Below are positions 1 through 11,600 of a DNA stretch of 64,000 bases, piece after piece. The translations under genes were made by a program, and so were the position numbers. Position 1 is the stretch's first letter. Each line of letters opens with the position of its first letter. Source of the DNA: Schistosoma haematobium (Eukaryota > Platyhelminthes > Trematoda > Strigeidida > Schistosomatidae); contig NC_067200.1 in assembly GCF_000699445.3 (NCBI RefSeq), positions 4,728,950 through 4,792,949 of the forward strand. The letters run 5' to 3'. Under the pieces are notes generated by a model. It saw only the letters and a list, made by a program, of their open reading frames with translations. It had not been told where the DNA came from and searched no databases.

Positions 1-349
1 TGTCTCCATTGTTCATACCTTTCCCGTGACGATGGTTGATACGATAAGTCAATCAGAAGTAGCCAAATAGGGAAGGTCAATCGATAGCAATCAGAATTGA
101 CCTGAATGACAAGTGCATTTAATTGGCTAAGAAATGGATTAAATTCCCAAGGGGGGTAGAGTTGTACATGTATAAATGAGTATTTGTTTATTTTATTCTG
201 TAGTCCAATATACTTTCTCGTTCAGTCTTGTGTTCTCGCTCAAGTAGTCATTTGGGGTGAGGGTTAGTGTATAGCACATGTATCAGAATCAATTTTCGGA
301 ATCCGCCAGTTACAACAGTTTCTGGCAACGTTATTTGTCCCAAACCCAC

Positions 350-866
350 TCGAAGATAACTAAAATTATATATATAATTTTCGATAACTGTATTCGCTGA
401 ATTACTCCTACTTCGACTCATTTCTCCAATTATTTCCCATTTATTTTCTTTCGGATCATATCGTTCAATGGATTTCAAACGATCATTTCCATTGTTTCCA
501 CCAATAGCATATAAGTAATCACCATGTTGAATAAGTGATACACCACCTCTCGATGAATTCATTCGATTTATTAAGGTCCATTGATCCGTCAACGGTTCAT
601 AATATTCCACTGAATCGTGATAATATCGACCATCAAATCCACCAATCACATATATTTTCCCATGTAATTCTCCAGTTGACCCATCACTACGTATATGATT
701 CATTGAAGATATAGTTTGCCATAAATTTCCATCCACGGTATATCTTTCTGCAGAGTCTAAACGACCTCCATATTCACCATTATGACCTCCAATTGCATAG
801 ATATATCCATTTGCATATGTAACACTGACGTAATAACGATTCTCATACATGCAGCTTGCTTCATGC
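350..866 (-). CDS. Kelch-repeat protein, internal exon (partial gene)
   Basis: One exon of a Kelch beta-propeller protein, probably a KLHL-type (BTB-Kelch) E3 ligase adaptor in which the propeller binds the substrate. The minus-strand reading frame holds three Kelch blades, each with the family's double glycine and the spaced Y and W: YAIGGHNGEYG with LWQTI, YVIGGFDGRYY with QWTLI, and YAIGGNNGNDR with KWEII. A good acceptor (AATTTTTAG) precedes position 866. A GTGGGT donor is possible at 349, because the blade pattern stops after IENYIY and the remaining open frame (to 248) no longer looks like Kelch. No BTB or BACK exon is visible within the window on the upstream side. The fold is clear; the orthologue (KLHL10-like is one option) and the exact 3' border are inferred. 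Confidence 0.8.
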
Positions 867-1454
867 CTAAAAATTTTAAACGAGACCCTCACACAATTGA
901 ATTTATATCCTATACATTGGTGATTAAATATAAGTGGTTAGTAAACTTAATGACTTCAAGGAAAGCATATACATATTTGATCCTCAAGCTTTCAATGTGC
1001 TTCTAATTACACATTTTAAGTGAATGTTGCAGTTAAGAACAGTGACTGTTGGATTCTGGTCGGGAGTAATGTTCACTTAGTGTGCATCAAGTTTCAGTGT
1101 TCAACCAATGATAGTGTCGTGGGAAATATTCAGTACTTAGTGCTGCTGATTGCTTCGAGCGAATAATGGACTCACCAATTATTGCTGTTTATTTTAATTG
1201 TGGTCCATAATTACATCCCATTAAATCTGAATCTGTTGTTCAGATGTGTTCTACAACTGTATCAGTTGTGTGCCAACTGAGATTTATTATTCATGGTGAG
1301 TTGTAATTTTATCTTCCTCGTCTATAATAAAGAGTGTTTTCAAGTTTGACTAATACAGGATGATATGAGTTGTTAGGGTGACTGGTGTTATTGGGAATGG
1401 ATGGTTTCTGTGTGATCAATTAATTGTTTAGTGTATACAGTACTTGCATCGAAC
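867..1454. other. Non-coding, no gene seen
   Basis: AT-rich sequence that would be intron upstream of the Kelch exon. I see no splice-bounded open frame and no recognisable repeat. Confidence 0.5.
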
Positions 1455-2110
1455 TGATAATCAGCTACAACGTAGGGCCAGGCACATATGTGCATCGGTC
1501 CGATTCGCCATACCTCATCAGTACAGCAAGATGAACACCAAATTCATAGAAGTGGTTGATTCAGTGATGGTAATATGTAAAAAAAGATTGCAAATAAGGA
1601 TACGATACAGGAAAAAAGAATTAGTTCGTAGAAAGAAAGATATGAAGCGATTTTAATCTCATAGTTTAAGGGAAGACAGAGAGTGTATACACCAACGCCA
1701 TTGTCATCGATCCTGAGCCATATCACCCAGAGTCTCTAAGCATTGGTTACGATAGTCACGCGGACCCGAACCAAGTAGTCTGCATATACCAACATGGCTC
1801 AGACTAGAAGTTAGCGTCTTCAAGCACTGATGCCACGTTTTCTTCCAACCATCTCCAACACCGGTTAGCCTTGTGCGTCGTGTTAATCGGTGTTCAGGCA
1901 TACGTAACACGTGACCCAACCATCTCAGTCGATGAAGATTCATAACCTCATCAACTGATTTAGCATCATTCCCTAATGCCCTGCGTCTAACATCACTATT
2001 ACTTACCCGATGATCCCAGCCAATACGAGCATTATTTCTAAGGCATCTGTGGTCAAATACTAGTAGCTTACGGATATCTTCAACTGAACTGACACTACCT
2101 TGTTGATATG
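1455..2110 (-). mobile_element. Non-LTR retrotransposon 3' fragment, family with CTGA tail
   Basis: A 5'-truncated non-LTR element read on the minus strand. Positions 1704-2110 encode the C-terminal tail that follows reverse transcriptase: the frame includes LHRLRWLGHVLRMPEHRL and LETLGDMAQDR, motifs typical of the RT tail in RTE/CR1-type elements. Positions 1455-1690 are its 3' UTR. The same UTR occurs at 24813-25020 (minus) and 2840-3057 (plus, diverged). There is no RT core and no endonuclease. Confidence 0.75.
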
Positions 2111-2639
2111 CACACTATTACTATAATCAGTGGTTAAGGTCCTTGGTTGACGAGGCACTGAATGGTTCTCAATAGCATTGACTCATTCATTAGTTGTCTT
2201 CCATTAGATCTAACATTTCTAACTTATTTTCGTTGCTCCACGAATTCGTATTTTCTTTCGGAATCATCTCTTCTTTGCCTGATATCTTCTATTAGCATTA
2301 ATATTGATAATTGGGCAAATCTCCACTGATCTCTCTACTGTGCTGTATATTCATATATTGACTTGTGGCTAATTTCAAAGGCTACCCTTGAATTTCTAGG
2401 TAAATGTTTATCATTGAATTTTACTGATACTCTGGCTGATATCAATCTTAATCTTTGATTAACACCACATGTACATCATAATAAATTTGAAATTCATTTG
2501 ATATACTGTAGATTTACTTGAGCATACTTTCAGTTGAAATGATAACTGAACTATCTCCGTTGAGTGAATCAATGTACTTTTAAATTGAAATTCGACAGTA
2601 TGAAATGAAATTCACGCGTCTGTTAGTGTTTACCAGTTA
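2111..2639. other. Non-coding, no gene seen
   Basis: AT-rich sequence between two fragments of the same non-LTR family. No supportable exon or repeat. Confidence 0.4.
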
Positions 2640-3081
2640 GGTGGATGGCAAATCGTTTGATGACGTAGTGGAACTTCATCAGTTGAGATGGCTGAGACAC
2701 GTGTTGGTAGGTGTAGACTACCTGGTTGGGGACCGCGAGATGATAGCAACCGATGGTTAGAGACCCTGAATGACATGGCTCGAAATCGTTTGCAATGGCG
2801 CAGGTGCATCCACTCTTTGTGTTCTTCCAAATTCTAATCTGACTTCTTCATGTTTCTTTCTTTTTTCTCTTTCCAAATTTATTTCACCGAATTATACTCC
2901 TTGAATAACATCTCCAAACTCTAACTTTTCTGATTACAGCTTATAATTTTACTACCTCTATCACTACGGGATTATAATTGACCACTACATCTGTGTGCTA
3001 ATGTGGTGTGGCAACTCGAACTAATGTTTGTACGTACGTATGAAGTTCTACGTTGTTACTGACTGACTGACTGACTGACTG
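2640..3081 (+). mobile_element. Non-LTR retrotransposon 3' end with (CTGA)n tail
   Basis: Plus-strand copy of the same family as 1455-2110. A degraded RT tail (LHQLRWLRHVL, then a shifted LETLNDMARNR-like stretch) lies at 2655-2830. A 3' UTR of about 220 bases follows and ends in about six CTGA units at 3058-3081. The tail position right after the UTR marks it as the element's own 3' terminus, not an independent microsatellite. Confidence 0.65.
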
Positions 3082-3083
3082 GG

Positions 3084-3714
3084 TTATGTGGGCATCATGG
3101 GAATGATCAACACAGACGAATAAAGACAAACTTCATGATGAATGAGTTTTGTTATTTATATCAAGTAAATCCATATCGGATGATAAGTATTAGTATTAGT
3201 ACGGTTATTAATAATAAGTCCCTGGATGGATATAATCAGATCAGGCTCGTCATTTCGTATTATTTGGTGCAGGACTACAATAGTTATTTACTGATTCATT
3301 TTTATAAGTCATAATGATGAACGTGATTATTGATATACGAATTCGACACTTCTCAACAATGTACATCATGACACTGTACTGATTTCATTAAGAAATATGA
3401 GACATTCGGATTGAGATATTTGACTATCGATTTATGATCATTTCAAAGCTATTCAAGGCTATATTTCTATGTTAATCTCATTACCAGGACAACGTATTTA
3501 TCGACCAAAATTTGCTAAACACGAATAGGTCATTATTATTTATCGACGTGACATTCTACACATACATAAACTATTCAATATTAATTATCTATTATGACTT
3601 CCCGACTGATTTAAATCCTTTATCCAAGTAGACAATTTATAAACGATGAAAAAAGAACATTCACAAAGACGTCAATAGTACCAATTATATAAGTTAAGTA
3701 AATTCAAAGCAAGT
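3084..3714. other. Non-coding, no gene seen
   Basis: AT-rich sequence with no credible open frame and no repeat shared with the rest of the window. Confidence 0.4.
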
Positions 3715-4100
3715 TGTGATTGACTCACTTGGTGTTGTTTTACTTGAATCTTATAAATTAAGGCAATATCGACTCATACCCACAGTATGCACATATGCCA
3801 ATAAGAGACTGATCAATTTCAGTCCTAAAAAAACATCAATGGGAAGATTCAAGTAAAACAATACCAAGTGAATTAAACTTCACCCCATTGCACGAGCAAG
3901 TGGCTATCAGGACTCAGTAGCTAAGTGGATAACGTGATGGCGTTTGAAGCGAACGGTACTGAGTTCGAGTCCCAGAATGAACATCAACTCTGAGATGCAG
4001 GTACATCCAGCTGACGAGTCCCAAACAGGATGAAACGTGCGTCCTGGATTCCACTGCTAGCCACTATCCATCTTTGCTTACAAGTTGTGATTGGTTCCGA
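3715..4100 (+). repeat. SM-alpha-type SINE, full-length copy
   Basis: Plus-strand tRNA-headed SINE. The A box TAGCTAAGTGG is at about 3918-3928 and the B box AGTTCGAGTCC at about 3961-3971, both good pol III matches. A hammerhead ribozyme fold follows, and the copy ends with CCATCTTTGCTTA. The upstream part (3728-3755) pairs with 3846-3873 as an inverted repeat of about 24 bases. Other copies: 16200-16600, 24020-24425, 58948-59270, and relics at 32015 and 52235. SM-alpha is a known schistosome family. Confidence 0.8.
4005..4050 (+). ncRNA. Hammerhead ribozyme motif in SM-alpha SINE
   Basis: Core elements in order: CTGACGA (4011-4017; consensus CUGAUGA, one base changed), a stem II hairpin of the GUCC...GGAU type, GAAAC (4032-4036), and the GTC cleavage triplet (4041-4043). 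Stem I closes perfectly between ATCCAG and CTGGAT. SM-alpha hammerheads are known to self-cleave. Whether this copy is active depends on the U-to-C change in the core. Confidence 0.75.
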
Positions 4101-4491
4101 ATAACCTGTACATATGTTTTACAATCTACAGGTGTTACCAGAAATTTGAAACCCTGTAATGATATTCGCACAATCCCTATCTATGAGTAATTTTTTTTAA
4201 AAAAGGAAATGAATTACTTCAAACTACAATGATCTGATTAGGTTATTGTTTTTAAAAATGTATGATGTTAGAAGACTATTAAATGATGGATATTTACAAG
4301 AATCTGTTGTTGTTGTGTGCCTGTGATAATATAATGATGGATAAATGATATTTTACCGATGGTATATATATGTATCTATATCACTTATTACAATTAGCCT
4401 ATTAAATATGTTTTCATTCGAATAATCATACTTCTTTGATTTGAATTAAGAACATGGAATATTTGTGTCTTAATTTATTGATGTTTGCAAT
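4101..4491. other. Non-coding, no gene seen
   Basis: AT-rich stretch with a poly-T/poly-A pair near 4190. No exon or repeat could be supported. Confidence 0.4.
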
Positions 4492-4622
4492 GCTTCTGGT
4501 TAGCGTCTTTTTTAGCGAGTTAGTTTTCTACGGGTTGGAATCGCTAACCCCATTTCCAACTCTCCTCCTTTATCCGGTTTTGGGACCGGAAGTAGCCTCA
4601 GAGGGACTACAGGCGAGGGTTT
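4492..4622 (-). mobile_element. SR2-like RTE, isolated 5' UTR fragment
   Basis: Matches the 5' end of the near-complete element at 28838-28956 in the same orientation: the plus strand shows TTTTTTAGCGAGTTAGTTTT, then a block ending in CTACAGGCGAG. Only the 5' terminus survives here, the opposite of the usual 5' truncation, so the rest was lost by deletion. Confidence 0.65.
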
Positions 4623-4739
4623 TTTATAATTTGATATGTTTATACTGTTCTTGTTCTGTTTAATTTATTGACTAACATTATTTAAGCTTATTTAACATTC
4701 TTTATAATGGATGACTTTATTTTTATAAGAATTAAAAAT

Positions 4740-5190
4740 GCACATTCAATTAGTTCGTTCACTCGAGTAAACCCTAAGAAGCTCAGAAAGAGCCGAAGAT
4801 ATTCTGTAATATGCGATCGATAAACAAACTCACCAATAGTAAAGTGAAACGCCCACCACCACATTAACTTTCCTGGACCTTGTATGACTGTGTCTTATTT
4901 ATTCACCAATCACAATTTGATGTTCATTATAAAACAATATTTGCTTAGTTGACTCATTTTTCCTATTCTCTAGCTACTATTCGGTACGTTATTTATGTCT
5001 CTGTTTTTCCCTCTGTTAATAGACTGTACTGTTTGTTTGGTACACTAACGGTGTTAATTTATGTTTTAGAAACAGATAAAGTTTATCAAGCCAAATAGCT
5101 TACTTCTTCTGACTTTGGCTAAACCAAGACTTTGTGTTCGACAGTCTAGGGAATAGCTTAGAGTTGGACCTGTAGGAAATTGCTTCCTAC
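4740..5190 (+). repeat. Possible diverged LTR
   Basis: The last 60 bases or so resemble the 3' part of the solo LTR at 6653-7007 (shared GGGAATAGCTTAG preceded by a similar GTGT/TCTAG stretch). A TATAAAACA box lies at about 4929. Neither end is clear. Confidence 0.25.
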
Positions 5191-5249
5191 ATGTTCTATC
5201 CAAACATCTTTTGGAAGGATATTCCAGAATCCCTACATGGAGCTTCTCT

Positions 5250-5743
5250 ATTATTTACTTACTTACGCCTGTTACTTCCAATGGAGCAAGGGCCGCCGAC
5301 CAGCATTCTCCAACCCACTCTGTCCTGGGCCTTCCTTTCTAGTTCGATCCATTTGTCGTTGATTTTTCTCATATTCATCTTCATTTCTCGGCGTAATGTG
5401 TTCTTTGGTCTTCCTCTTTCCCTTTGGCCTTTAGGAGTCCATGTGAGGCCTTGCCTTGTGAGGCAGTTGGGTGATTTCCTCAATGTGTATCCTATCCACT
5501 TCCAACGCTTCTTCCTCATTTCTTCCTCCGCTGGGATCTGGTTTGTTCTCTCCCACAGTACGTTGTTGCTAATAGTGTCCGGCCAACGGATCTAAAGTAT
5601 TTTGCGTAGACAACTGTTAATAAACACCTGTATTTTCTGGATGATGGCTTTCGTAGTTCTCCAGGTTTCTGCCCCATACAGTAGATCTGTCTTGACATTT
5701 GTATTGAAAATCCTGACCTTGGTGTCGGTTGACAGTTGTTGAT
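5250..5743 (-). mobile_element. SR2-like RTE, 5'-truncated copy (subfamily a)
   Basis: Minus-strand RT tail (frame with [20 protein letters not shown] and [11 protein letters not shown]), broken by a frameshift near 5517, with the 3' terminus at a short TTAC repeat (5250-5262). It is close in sequence to the copy at 18312-18800. That pair forms a subfamily distinct from the near-complete element at 25744-28956. Confidence 0.8.
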
Positions 5744-6647
5744 TCGCTATTGGACAAAAGCTAATAACACCCTGTATGAAGATTGAAGGACGATAATGAC
5801 GATTTCGTTTTTTACTATAAAACCATAAATATCTGTCAGTTTTGTATCATATTTGACACTGTTTGGAATAAGATTCCTTTCATTTGTCTTCTGTCTTCTC
5901 ATTTGTAATTTGGGAGTGTTCTAGCGTTCGAGCGCTCAAGTCATACGCGGTATATTAAGAACCTAAGCTCTAAATATAACAATTATAGTAAATCTAATTT
6001 AACTCTGGGTATAAAAACTTGTTTCATTGTGATGTTTGATCTGGATGAGGGGATAATTTTCAGATTACACATTTCAGTAGAAATATTTATAGTATGTGTT
6101 ATGTTTACGCAGCTTCTACTTCTATCAGTGTACAAATGTTGGCCGGTATAAGTAAAGATCAGAAGGAAGTTACGGGTTGGTTAACAAACCAGCAAATACT
6201 AACAGTTGGTGAATTCACTGATTGTTTGACTGAACTTTCCTGTTATAATAAGTTTGCTAAATAAGATCAGTTTTTGTAGGCATTATGTAATCTAGGGCTC
6301 AGAATCAATTACAATGTCATTTCATATCTTCTCATGAATTTTCAGCTTTATTGTATTTTCACGCTCCCTCTTGTTTAAAAGCATTGTCCACTATATCGTA
6401 ACTTTTACTATTACTTATAATATTCATACTACCCCTAACTGTTTTTGTGTTCATTTTCTAAATCCCATTTACCATACTTAAACAATATTAATGATAGCCA
6501 ACCAATGTGTATTTCTGCCACATTCTACATTGATTGTCACTAACTGGTTTAGAATATATGTCATGATATGTTAAACATACAATAACTGTTTAGGACTCAT
6601 TCATTAACTGAATAAACCTGTAACGTAATGTTCATTTTTACCGAGAT
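5744..6647. other. Non-coding, no gene seen
   Basis: AT-rich; no exon, no shared repeat recognised. Confidence 0.4.
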
Positions 6648-6652
6648 ATTAG

Positions 6653-7007
6653 TGATAAGTCGAGTAGGTTGAACGCTATATTAGTTTCCTAAGCTATTCC
6701 CGTAACCCGCAGTCTAGATCTACACAGCGACTTGAACACCAGAGAGAAGACACAAGTATGAGAGAAAATACTTTATCCCAAGGTTCATTTTAGTACAGAA
6801 AATCAAGGGTATTTATAGATGTTGGCGTCTGTTAAATCAACATCATATTTCAGCCAATCCGTTAACGTCATATTATGCTACCGACCAATGGTAGCACGCC
6901 ACGCTGGAATTCTCGAACGTTCCATCGTACTCTGATTGGCTAGGATCCTTCGGCTCCTTTTGGGCCTCTGGAGGCTCCGTTGAAGTTCTCCGGAAGCCGA
7001 CCCAACA
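6653..7007 (-). repeat. Solo LTR with 5-bp target-site duplication
   Basis: A 355-base unit that starts TG and ends CA, flanked on both sides by ATTAG (6648-6652 and 7008-7012). It is clearly more GC-rich than its surroundings. Its minus strand starts TGTTGGGTCGG, and TCTATAAATACCC in the middle (about 6807-6819) is a likely TATA box, so the LTR points left. No internal retroviral-type coding region is present, so it is the product of recombination between two LTRs. Family not identified (Gypsy or BEL/Pao). Confidence 0.8.
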
Positions 7008-7012
7008 ATTAG

Positions 7013-8560
7013 ATTACATAGTGATCTAATCTCCAACCATAATCATTTGTTGGTATTTTGCTATTCATAATAGTTTTTTGTTGTTTATATTCCGAACATC
7101 AATTCATCAGTTTATAGTGACCAAGAACAAAGATTCTAACAGAATTTTGAGGTTGAGTTTGTGAGTAATTGGCAGTGGTGTATGAGTGTAATGGATTATG
7201 TGTTTGTGCCAGTGTGATGGATGTTTGTGCGAATGTAGTGCTAATGTTAATGTGGGTATTATCAATTTGTTAGTGTGATGTTGAGGTTGGTGTGTACGAT
7301 ATTATGACTACAGTTCAGCGGAATATGGATGTCTATTAGATGGTGATCGGTCAGGTTAACAAATATAATAATCTGTTAGTTACACAACGTTTAGAATTTC
7401 AAAATTAAAACTAAAATGAATCTTCATAATCAGTTAATCATTACATGTATAGAAAATTCGTAACTGATTATAAACATAACGCATTCGATCTCATAGTATA
7501 TAAGTGACAAAATCATACTCCAGCTGAGCTACAAATCTTCACCATCTAGACTTTCTACTCATTTGTAAAACATGTAATTAGTGTAAAGCATTGACGAACT
7601 ACCCGTTCAATACTCTCTATACAAATCTAACATGACGTATTAATTATTCAGTTAATAATTCTCGATACATTAAGCATGATTAAATTTTGAAAAGGAAAAG
7701 ATAATTAATTAGTGATTCACTGAATAGTGTAATGTATGATCTGATGACGTAGGAGAAACACAGACATTTATTTCATCCACGAAACAGCTCAGTGAATTAC
7801 CATTTATACAGATTGTATGCTCGTTGAATGATAAGAGGTTGGTAAATTCCACCATCATTTTAACAGTTGTTTAAGCTTTTCCATACCACCACACTACTAT
7901 ATATTCTTCAACCACCGTTATGGAGATATTATATAAAAATTGTAATGGTTAGTATACTGGTCTTCTTGACTTTTCTCTGAATTAATGTGGAAATCAGAAA
8001 CTGAGAAAATGCTAGAAATTCGTCAAATAGCCACAACGAAACACATAATTCATCAGCACAAAAGTCTAACATCATGGAATTCACTCATCCCATATTTGAT
8101 GTAAGTGATGAGATCCAGTGTATATCTCACTAACACATCTATCCTACTAGATAGCCGCAGCAAGTAGTATATATTGTAATTAGCTAAATTTGTGTCCGGT
8201 TGATCTACAACATCAAATGGCCACTGTTCACTTTTTCGTGCATTTCCTCTCACCATCATCTATCTACAAAAATCTATAGAAATTCAGTTAACAGAAAAAA
8301 TCACTCAACAAGCAGACTGCAAGAAATTTGATTTAGGCAAACAAGCTGATACAACTACTGACATCTCAGTTGAAATATAATAAATGAAGTTAAATTTTTT
8401 CGACAGGAGATATCCAAAATTTTGAAATACACATCCATGCAAAATGAGAATATTGCTAGTGATAATGATCGATAGTTGATTCGTGAAGTTGCTGCAGAAC
8501 TGACGGATTTATTGGTTACTGACAAGCTGGCTGAACTATCCTGTAAATTTGAAGTGATAT
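7013..8560. other. Non-coding, no gene seen
   Basis: About 1.5 kb of AT-rich sequence. 7140-7290 is GT-rich and low in complexity. No phase-consistent exon found. Confidence 0.4.
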
Positions 8561-8849
8561 ATTTATTATGTATTTATTTGAACACAAAAATATTGATACA
8601 GCGGGGCACCAAATATATATGCGCCACACAAAACTGTGAGAATGGGAAGAGAAGAAAAGGAAGGCAAGTAGTGTAAAAGAAAAAAACAAACAATAACGAC
8701 CAGATTAGTGTAAGGTAGTGTAATAATATTAATAATGGAGGAAAAGAGAAGGCACAACCAGAAGAAATCTTTCAGTTAAGGAGGATACAACCACTTTTTA
8801 GGAAGAAAGTAAAAGAAGTTTACAGCAGGATCGTCACTGGCTTCTATTC

Positions 8850-9604
8850 TGAGACATATCTGATAACGTCTTTAGCCACTGTGTCACACAATCTCTAGGA
8901 TCCCAGTCAGGGAATCGTAAAGAACCAACAGAAGCCAGCCCTTTGCAGCTTTCTTTCATGCCACGACACCATGTCATGCACTGACCACCTCACCGCTTTC
9001 TTCAACCAGTCCCAGAGTCGACAAATAATGCACGACGTGGAATTCTCTGGGACGACATTCGTAGAACATGTCCAAGCCACCGAGGTCGGTGTTTCAAGAT
9101 GGTTAAACCAATTGCATTATCATCTCCGTGCCCGAACACACGATGCCGAACCTCTGCATTATTAACATTGTGTTGTCACTGGATGTAAGTAATCCTTCAG
9201 AGACAACGATGATCAAACACAGCCAAACTCATATCACGAAGGTGCCAAAGATGGTTCAGATTTACATAAGGCGCTCTGGCTTTTACTATACGTGCATTGA
9301 TCTCATCATTCACGCCACTACCAGCACTTGTGCAGCTACCGAGATACACGAACTTCTCGACTACTTCTATCTGCTCCCAATCCAAAGTGAGTACAGGATT
9401 AGAATCCTGCCAGTCTTGTAGAAGTACTTTGCACTTCCAATGTGTAAAGCATATACCGTACCTCCGGACACTGATTGCCAACTGATTAAGTGTGGATTGC
9501 ATGCCTTGGGCATTATCGCACAGTAAGACAATATCGTCCGCATACTCAAGGTCGAGAAGTCTTTCTCCAGGCAACAGATCCACACCACCATTACTTAAAT
9601 CCAT
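8850..9604 (-). pseudogene. RT palm/thumb and tail of non-LTR element
   Basis: The frame from 9604 carries the RT catalytic motif DLEYADDIVLLCDN followed by the thumb (FVYLGSCTSAGSGVNDEINA). After a stop near 9197 the same frame family continues with a tail containing PRWLGHVLRMSSQRIPRRAL down to about 8850. The catalytic YADD is intact, but the frame is broken between this piece and the upstream RT block and again inside the tail. Confidence 0.8.
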
Positions 9605-9719
9605 CAGAGCTGTTTCCAGACTGTCATCGATGACAAAGTTGAAGAGGAATGGTGAGATTGGGTAACCTGTCTAACCCCAATGCTTGAATGGAACAATGGA
9701 GAGATGTGGTTATATTCCC

Positions 9720-10292
9720 TCACTCCGCCTGAGGTGTTTGCAGGGCCTTAAGAATGTTACTGAATTTCTCAGGCACACCCTTCTTCAATAGACAATCCCA
9801 GAGAACAGTCCTGTCCAACGAATCGAAGGCAGCCCTGATGTCAAGAAACACTACGATTGTTAGCCTTTGATAAGTATGGCGGTGTTCTAACATTTGGCGG
9901 AGGGTGAAGATATGATCAATACATTCTGGACCAGGAGGAAACCCAGTCTGCTCCTCGCGAATCGATCTATCTGGGGTTTTGAACAACCTGTGAAGTATAA
10001 CGAAAGCCAACAGCTTGGACGCAATCGGAAGTAGACTTATCCCTCGATAGTTGTTACAGGAACGACGTGAACCATTTTTAAAGATAGGGACAACTATCGA
10101 CTCATTCCATGACGTTGGTACACTCTCTAGTTCCCACACCTTTGTAAACAACGTCGTCAATTCCTTAGTCAGAAAGTCACCACCATCTTTAAAAAGAGCC
10201 GGAGGTAAGTCATCTGGGTCAGGTGATTTGTAACGCTTCAAGAGTTGGAGTTCCTCGCGGACTTCCGCCCAATTTTGTGAGTCAGTCGTCAC
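9720..10292 (-). pseudogene. RT fingers/palm of non-LTR element
   Basis: 190 codons covering RT motifs 0 to 3: the segment around YKSPDPDDLPPALF, then NNYRGISLLP, then the EEQTGFPPG block, then VVFLDIRAAFDSLDRT. The last motif supplies the first catalytic aspartate. The frame stops before the YADD block at 9604, so at least one disabling mutation separates them. A near copy sits at 32837-33277. Confidence 0.85.
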
Positions 10293-10340
10293 CGGCCATG
10301 GAGGGCAGGACAGTCTGACCGATGTTGCCGGAGCAGGAGG

Positions 10341-10910
10341 TCAGTTGAACTGGCCTTCGAGAAATTCTGCCCATCGTCCAAGACGTCGATGGATGTTAGC
10401 GATTGGCATCACGTCATCCTCACAGATTGTTTCGCTCACACCAGACTTCTTGCTGCCAGTGGATCGGATGAGTTGGAAGAGCTTCCAGTAGTTACCAGAT
10501 GGAGCTGCCGCTTTCAACTCATTGACACGCTCCGACCACCAGGCTTCTCGGTCCTTACGCAAGCTTTGCCCGATTTCATTAAGTGACATCCTTCGTTTGT
10601 GGTCAAACTCACGGTCACCCGGAGTAGACCGACGGGCTTCGATGAGTTGTAAGGAGCCTGAAGAAACCCGGTGCTTATAAGCGGTACGTTTCGCGAACCT
10701 ACAACTGACTGTACCCGGCATTTTCATGGCGTCATGCAATTGCAACCAATGCTCATGTATGCTTTTCGGTGGAATGGTAGCTAGCTTAGAAGCTAGCTCG
10801 GTTCGATACTTACTTCCAACAGAGGTTGCAATTAACTTGCTGTCATCAATCCTTTGGCGGCGGTCACTTCGTTGGCCACTGAAAAGTAAGGTGAGATTGG
10901 TGCAGAACAA
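10341..10910 (-). pseudogene. Endonuclease-RT linker region of non-LTR element
   Basis: 189-codon frame, rich in K/R/E, upstream of the RT in transcription order. It lies where these elements carry the segment between APE-type endonuclease and RT (DREAWWSERVNELKAAA, then YWKLFQLIRS). The matching portion in the second copy is fragmentary (33277-33470). No catalytic motif is expected here. Confidence 0.7.
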
Positions 10911-11317
10911 GGCATGATTAGGGTCCAGATAGGTACTACAAAAGGAGCGGCAGTCTTGTACACAATCTCTCCAGCGTAGGTGATTGTGATGTGATCAATC
11001 TGAATCCAGGTTTTGGATGCAGAGGGAGGATGCCAGGTGGCTTATCTGTGCCGAAAGTTAGTGCTAGCCAGAAATAGGTTGTGGTTTGTTCACAGTTGCA
11101 GTAGGCACAATCTATTCCACTGTCATACCCATAAATGATTTATTACTATGTTTTCACAGTATTTGAATTCCTTTAAACAAGCATGTAATTTCATCGTTCA
11201 GACAGTCACGACATAGATGGACGTTAATTTTTGTACGCTTATAAATTTGCCTGTAGTCGCATATTAATATTTACATTGTTGTCTTTGAGATATTCATGTA
11301 ATATTATGAATTTGTAA

Positions 11318-11600
11318 TGACCTACTTTTATCAAGAGAACGCGATTGGTGTAATGGAGACAGTTATCATTACAACCAATTGTACAAATGATTGTTTTCCT
11401 GTATTTGTTTGTTTAACTGTACTAGGGACATACATTCTTCCGTTGCTTGTCACCTTACACGAACTTACGTTCGCTCGATAGTTCCACTTGTACTCCTTTG
11501 GCACGATCTCGGTATTCTTTCGATACCACGAGATCGCCAACAAATATATCTTGCTACCACCTTCAATCACCTGATTTCTGGTTTGCTCTGAGGTTTAGCC
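11318..11600 (+). repeat. 5' LTR of Gypsy element (approximate borders)
   Basis: Starts TGACCTACTTTTATCAAGAG; the first 75 bases or so recur at 38047-38121. The 3' border is not fixed by sequence. A leader with the typical TGGTGAACCCAAGACTACGA run begins near 11668. No 3' LTR is visible because the element is cut off at 15071-15095. Confidence 0.55.

Larger units (their letters stand above)
8561..11125 (-). mobile_element. Non-LTR retrotransposon, AAAT-tailed family, 5'-truncated
   Basis: Minus-strand element containing, in transcription order, the endonuclease end (about 11125-10911), a linker region, RT (10292-9720), fingers/thumb and tail (9604-8850) and a 3' UTR of about 280 bases that ends at a (TTTA)-rich tail near 8561. 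The 3' UTR and RT are repeated at 32270-34690. The RT shows SWNESIVVPIFKNGSRRSCN, NNYRGISLLP, AFDSLDR and YADDIVLL. Several stops and shifts make it inactive. I cannot assign it firmly between the RTE and CR1 clades. Confidence 0.85.

Noticed and set aside
1444..1656. 70-codon plus-strand frame
   Set aside because: It is the reverse strand of the 3' UTR of a non-LTR element, also present at 24830-25015.
3058..3081. CTGA repeat as a microsatellite
   Set aside because: It sits exactly at the end of a non-LTR 3' UTR and recurs next to the same UTR at 24814, so it is the element's tail.
5191..5595. 134-codon plus-strand frame with hydrophobic segments
   Set aside because: It is the antisense shadow of an SR2-like RT tail on the minus strand; the same shadow occurs at 18304-18495 and 25898-26500.
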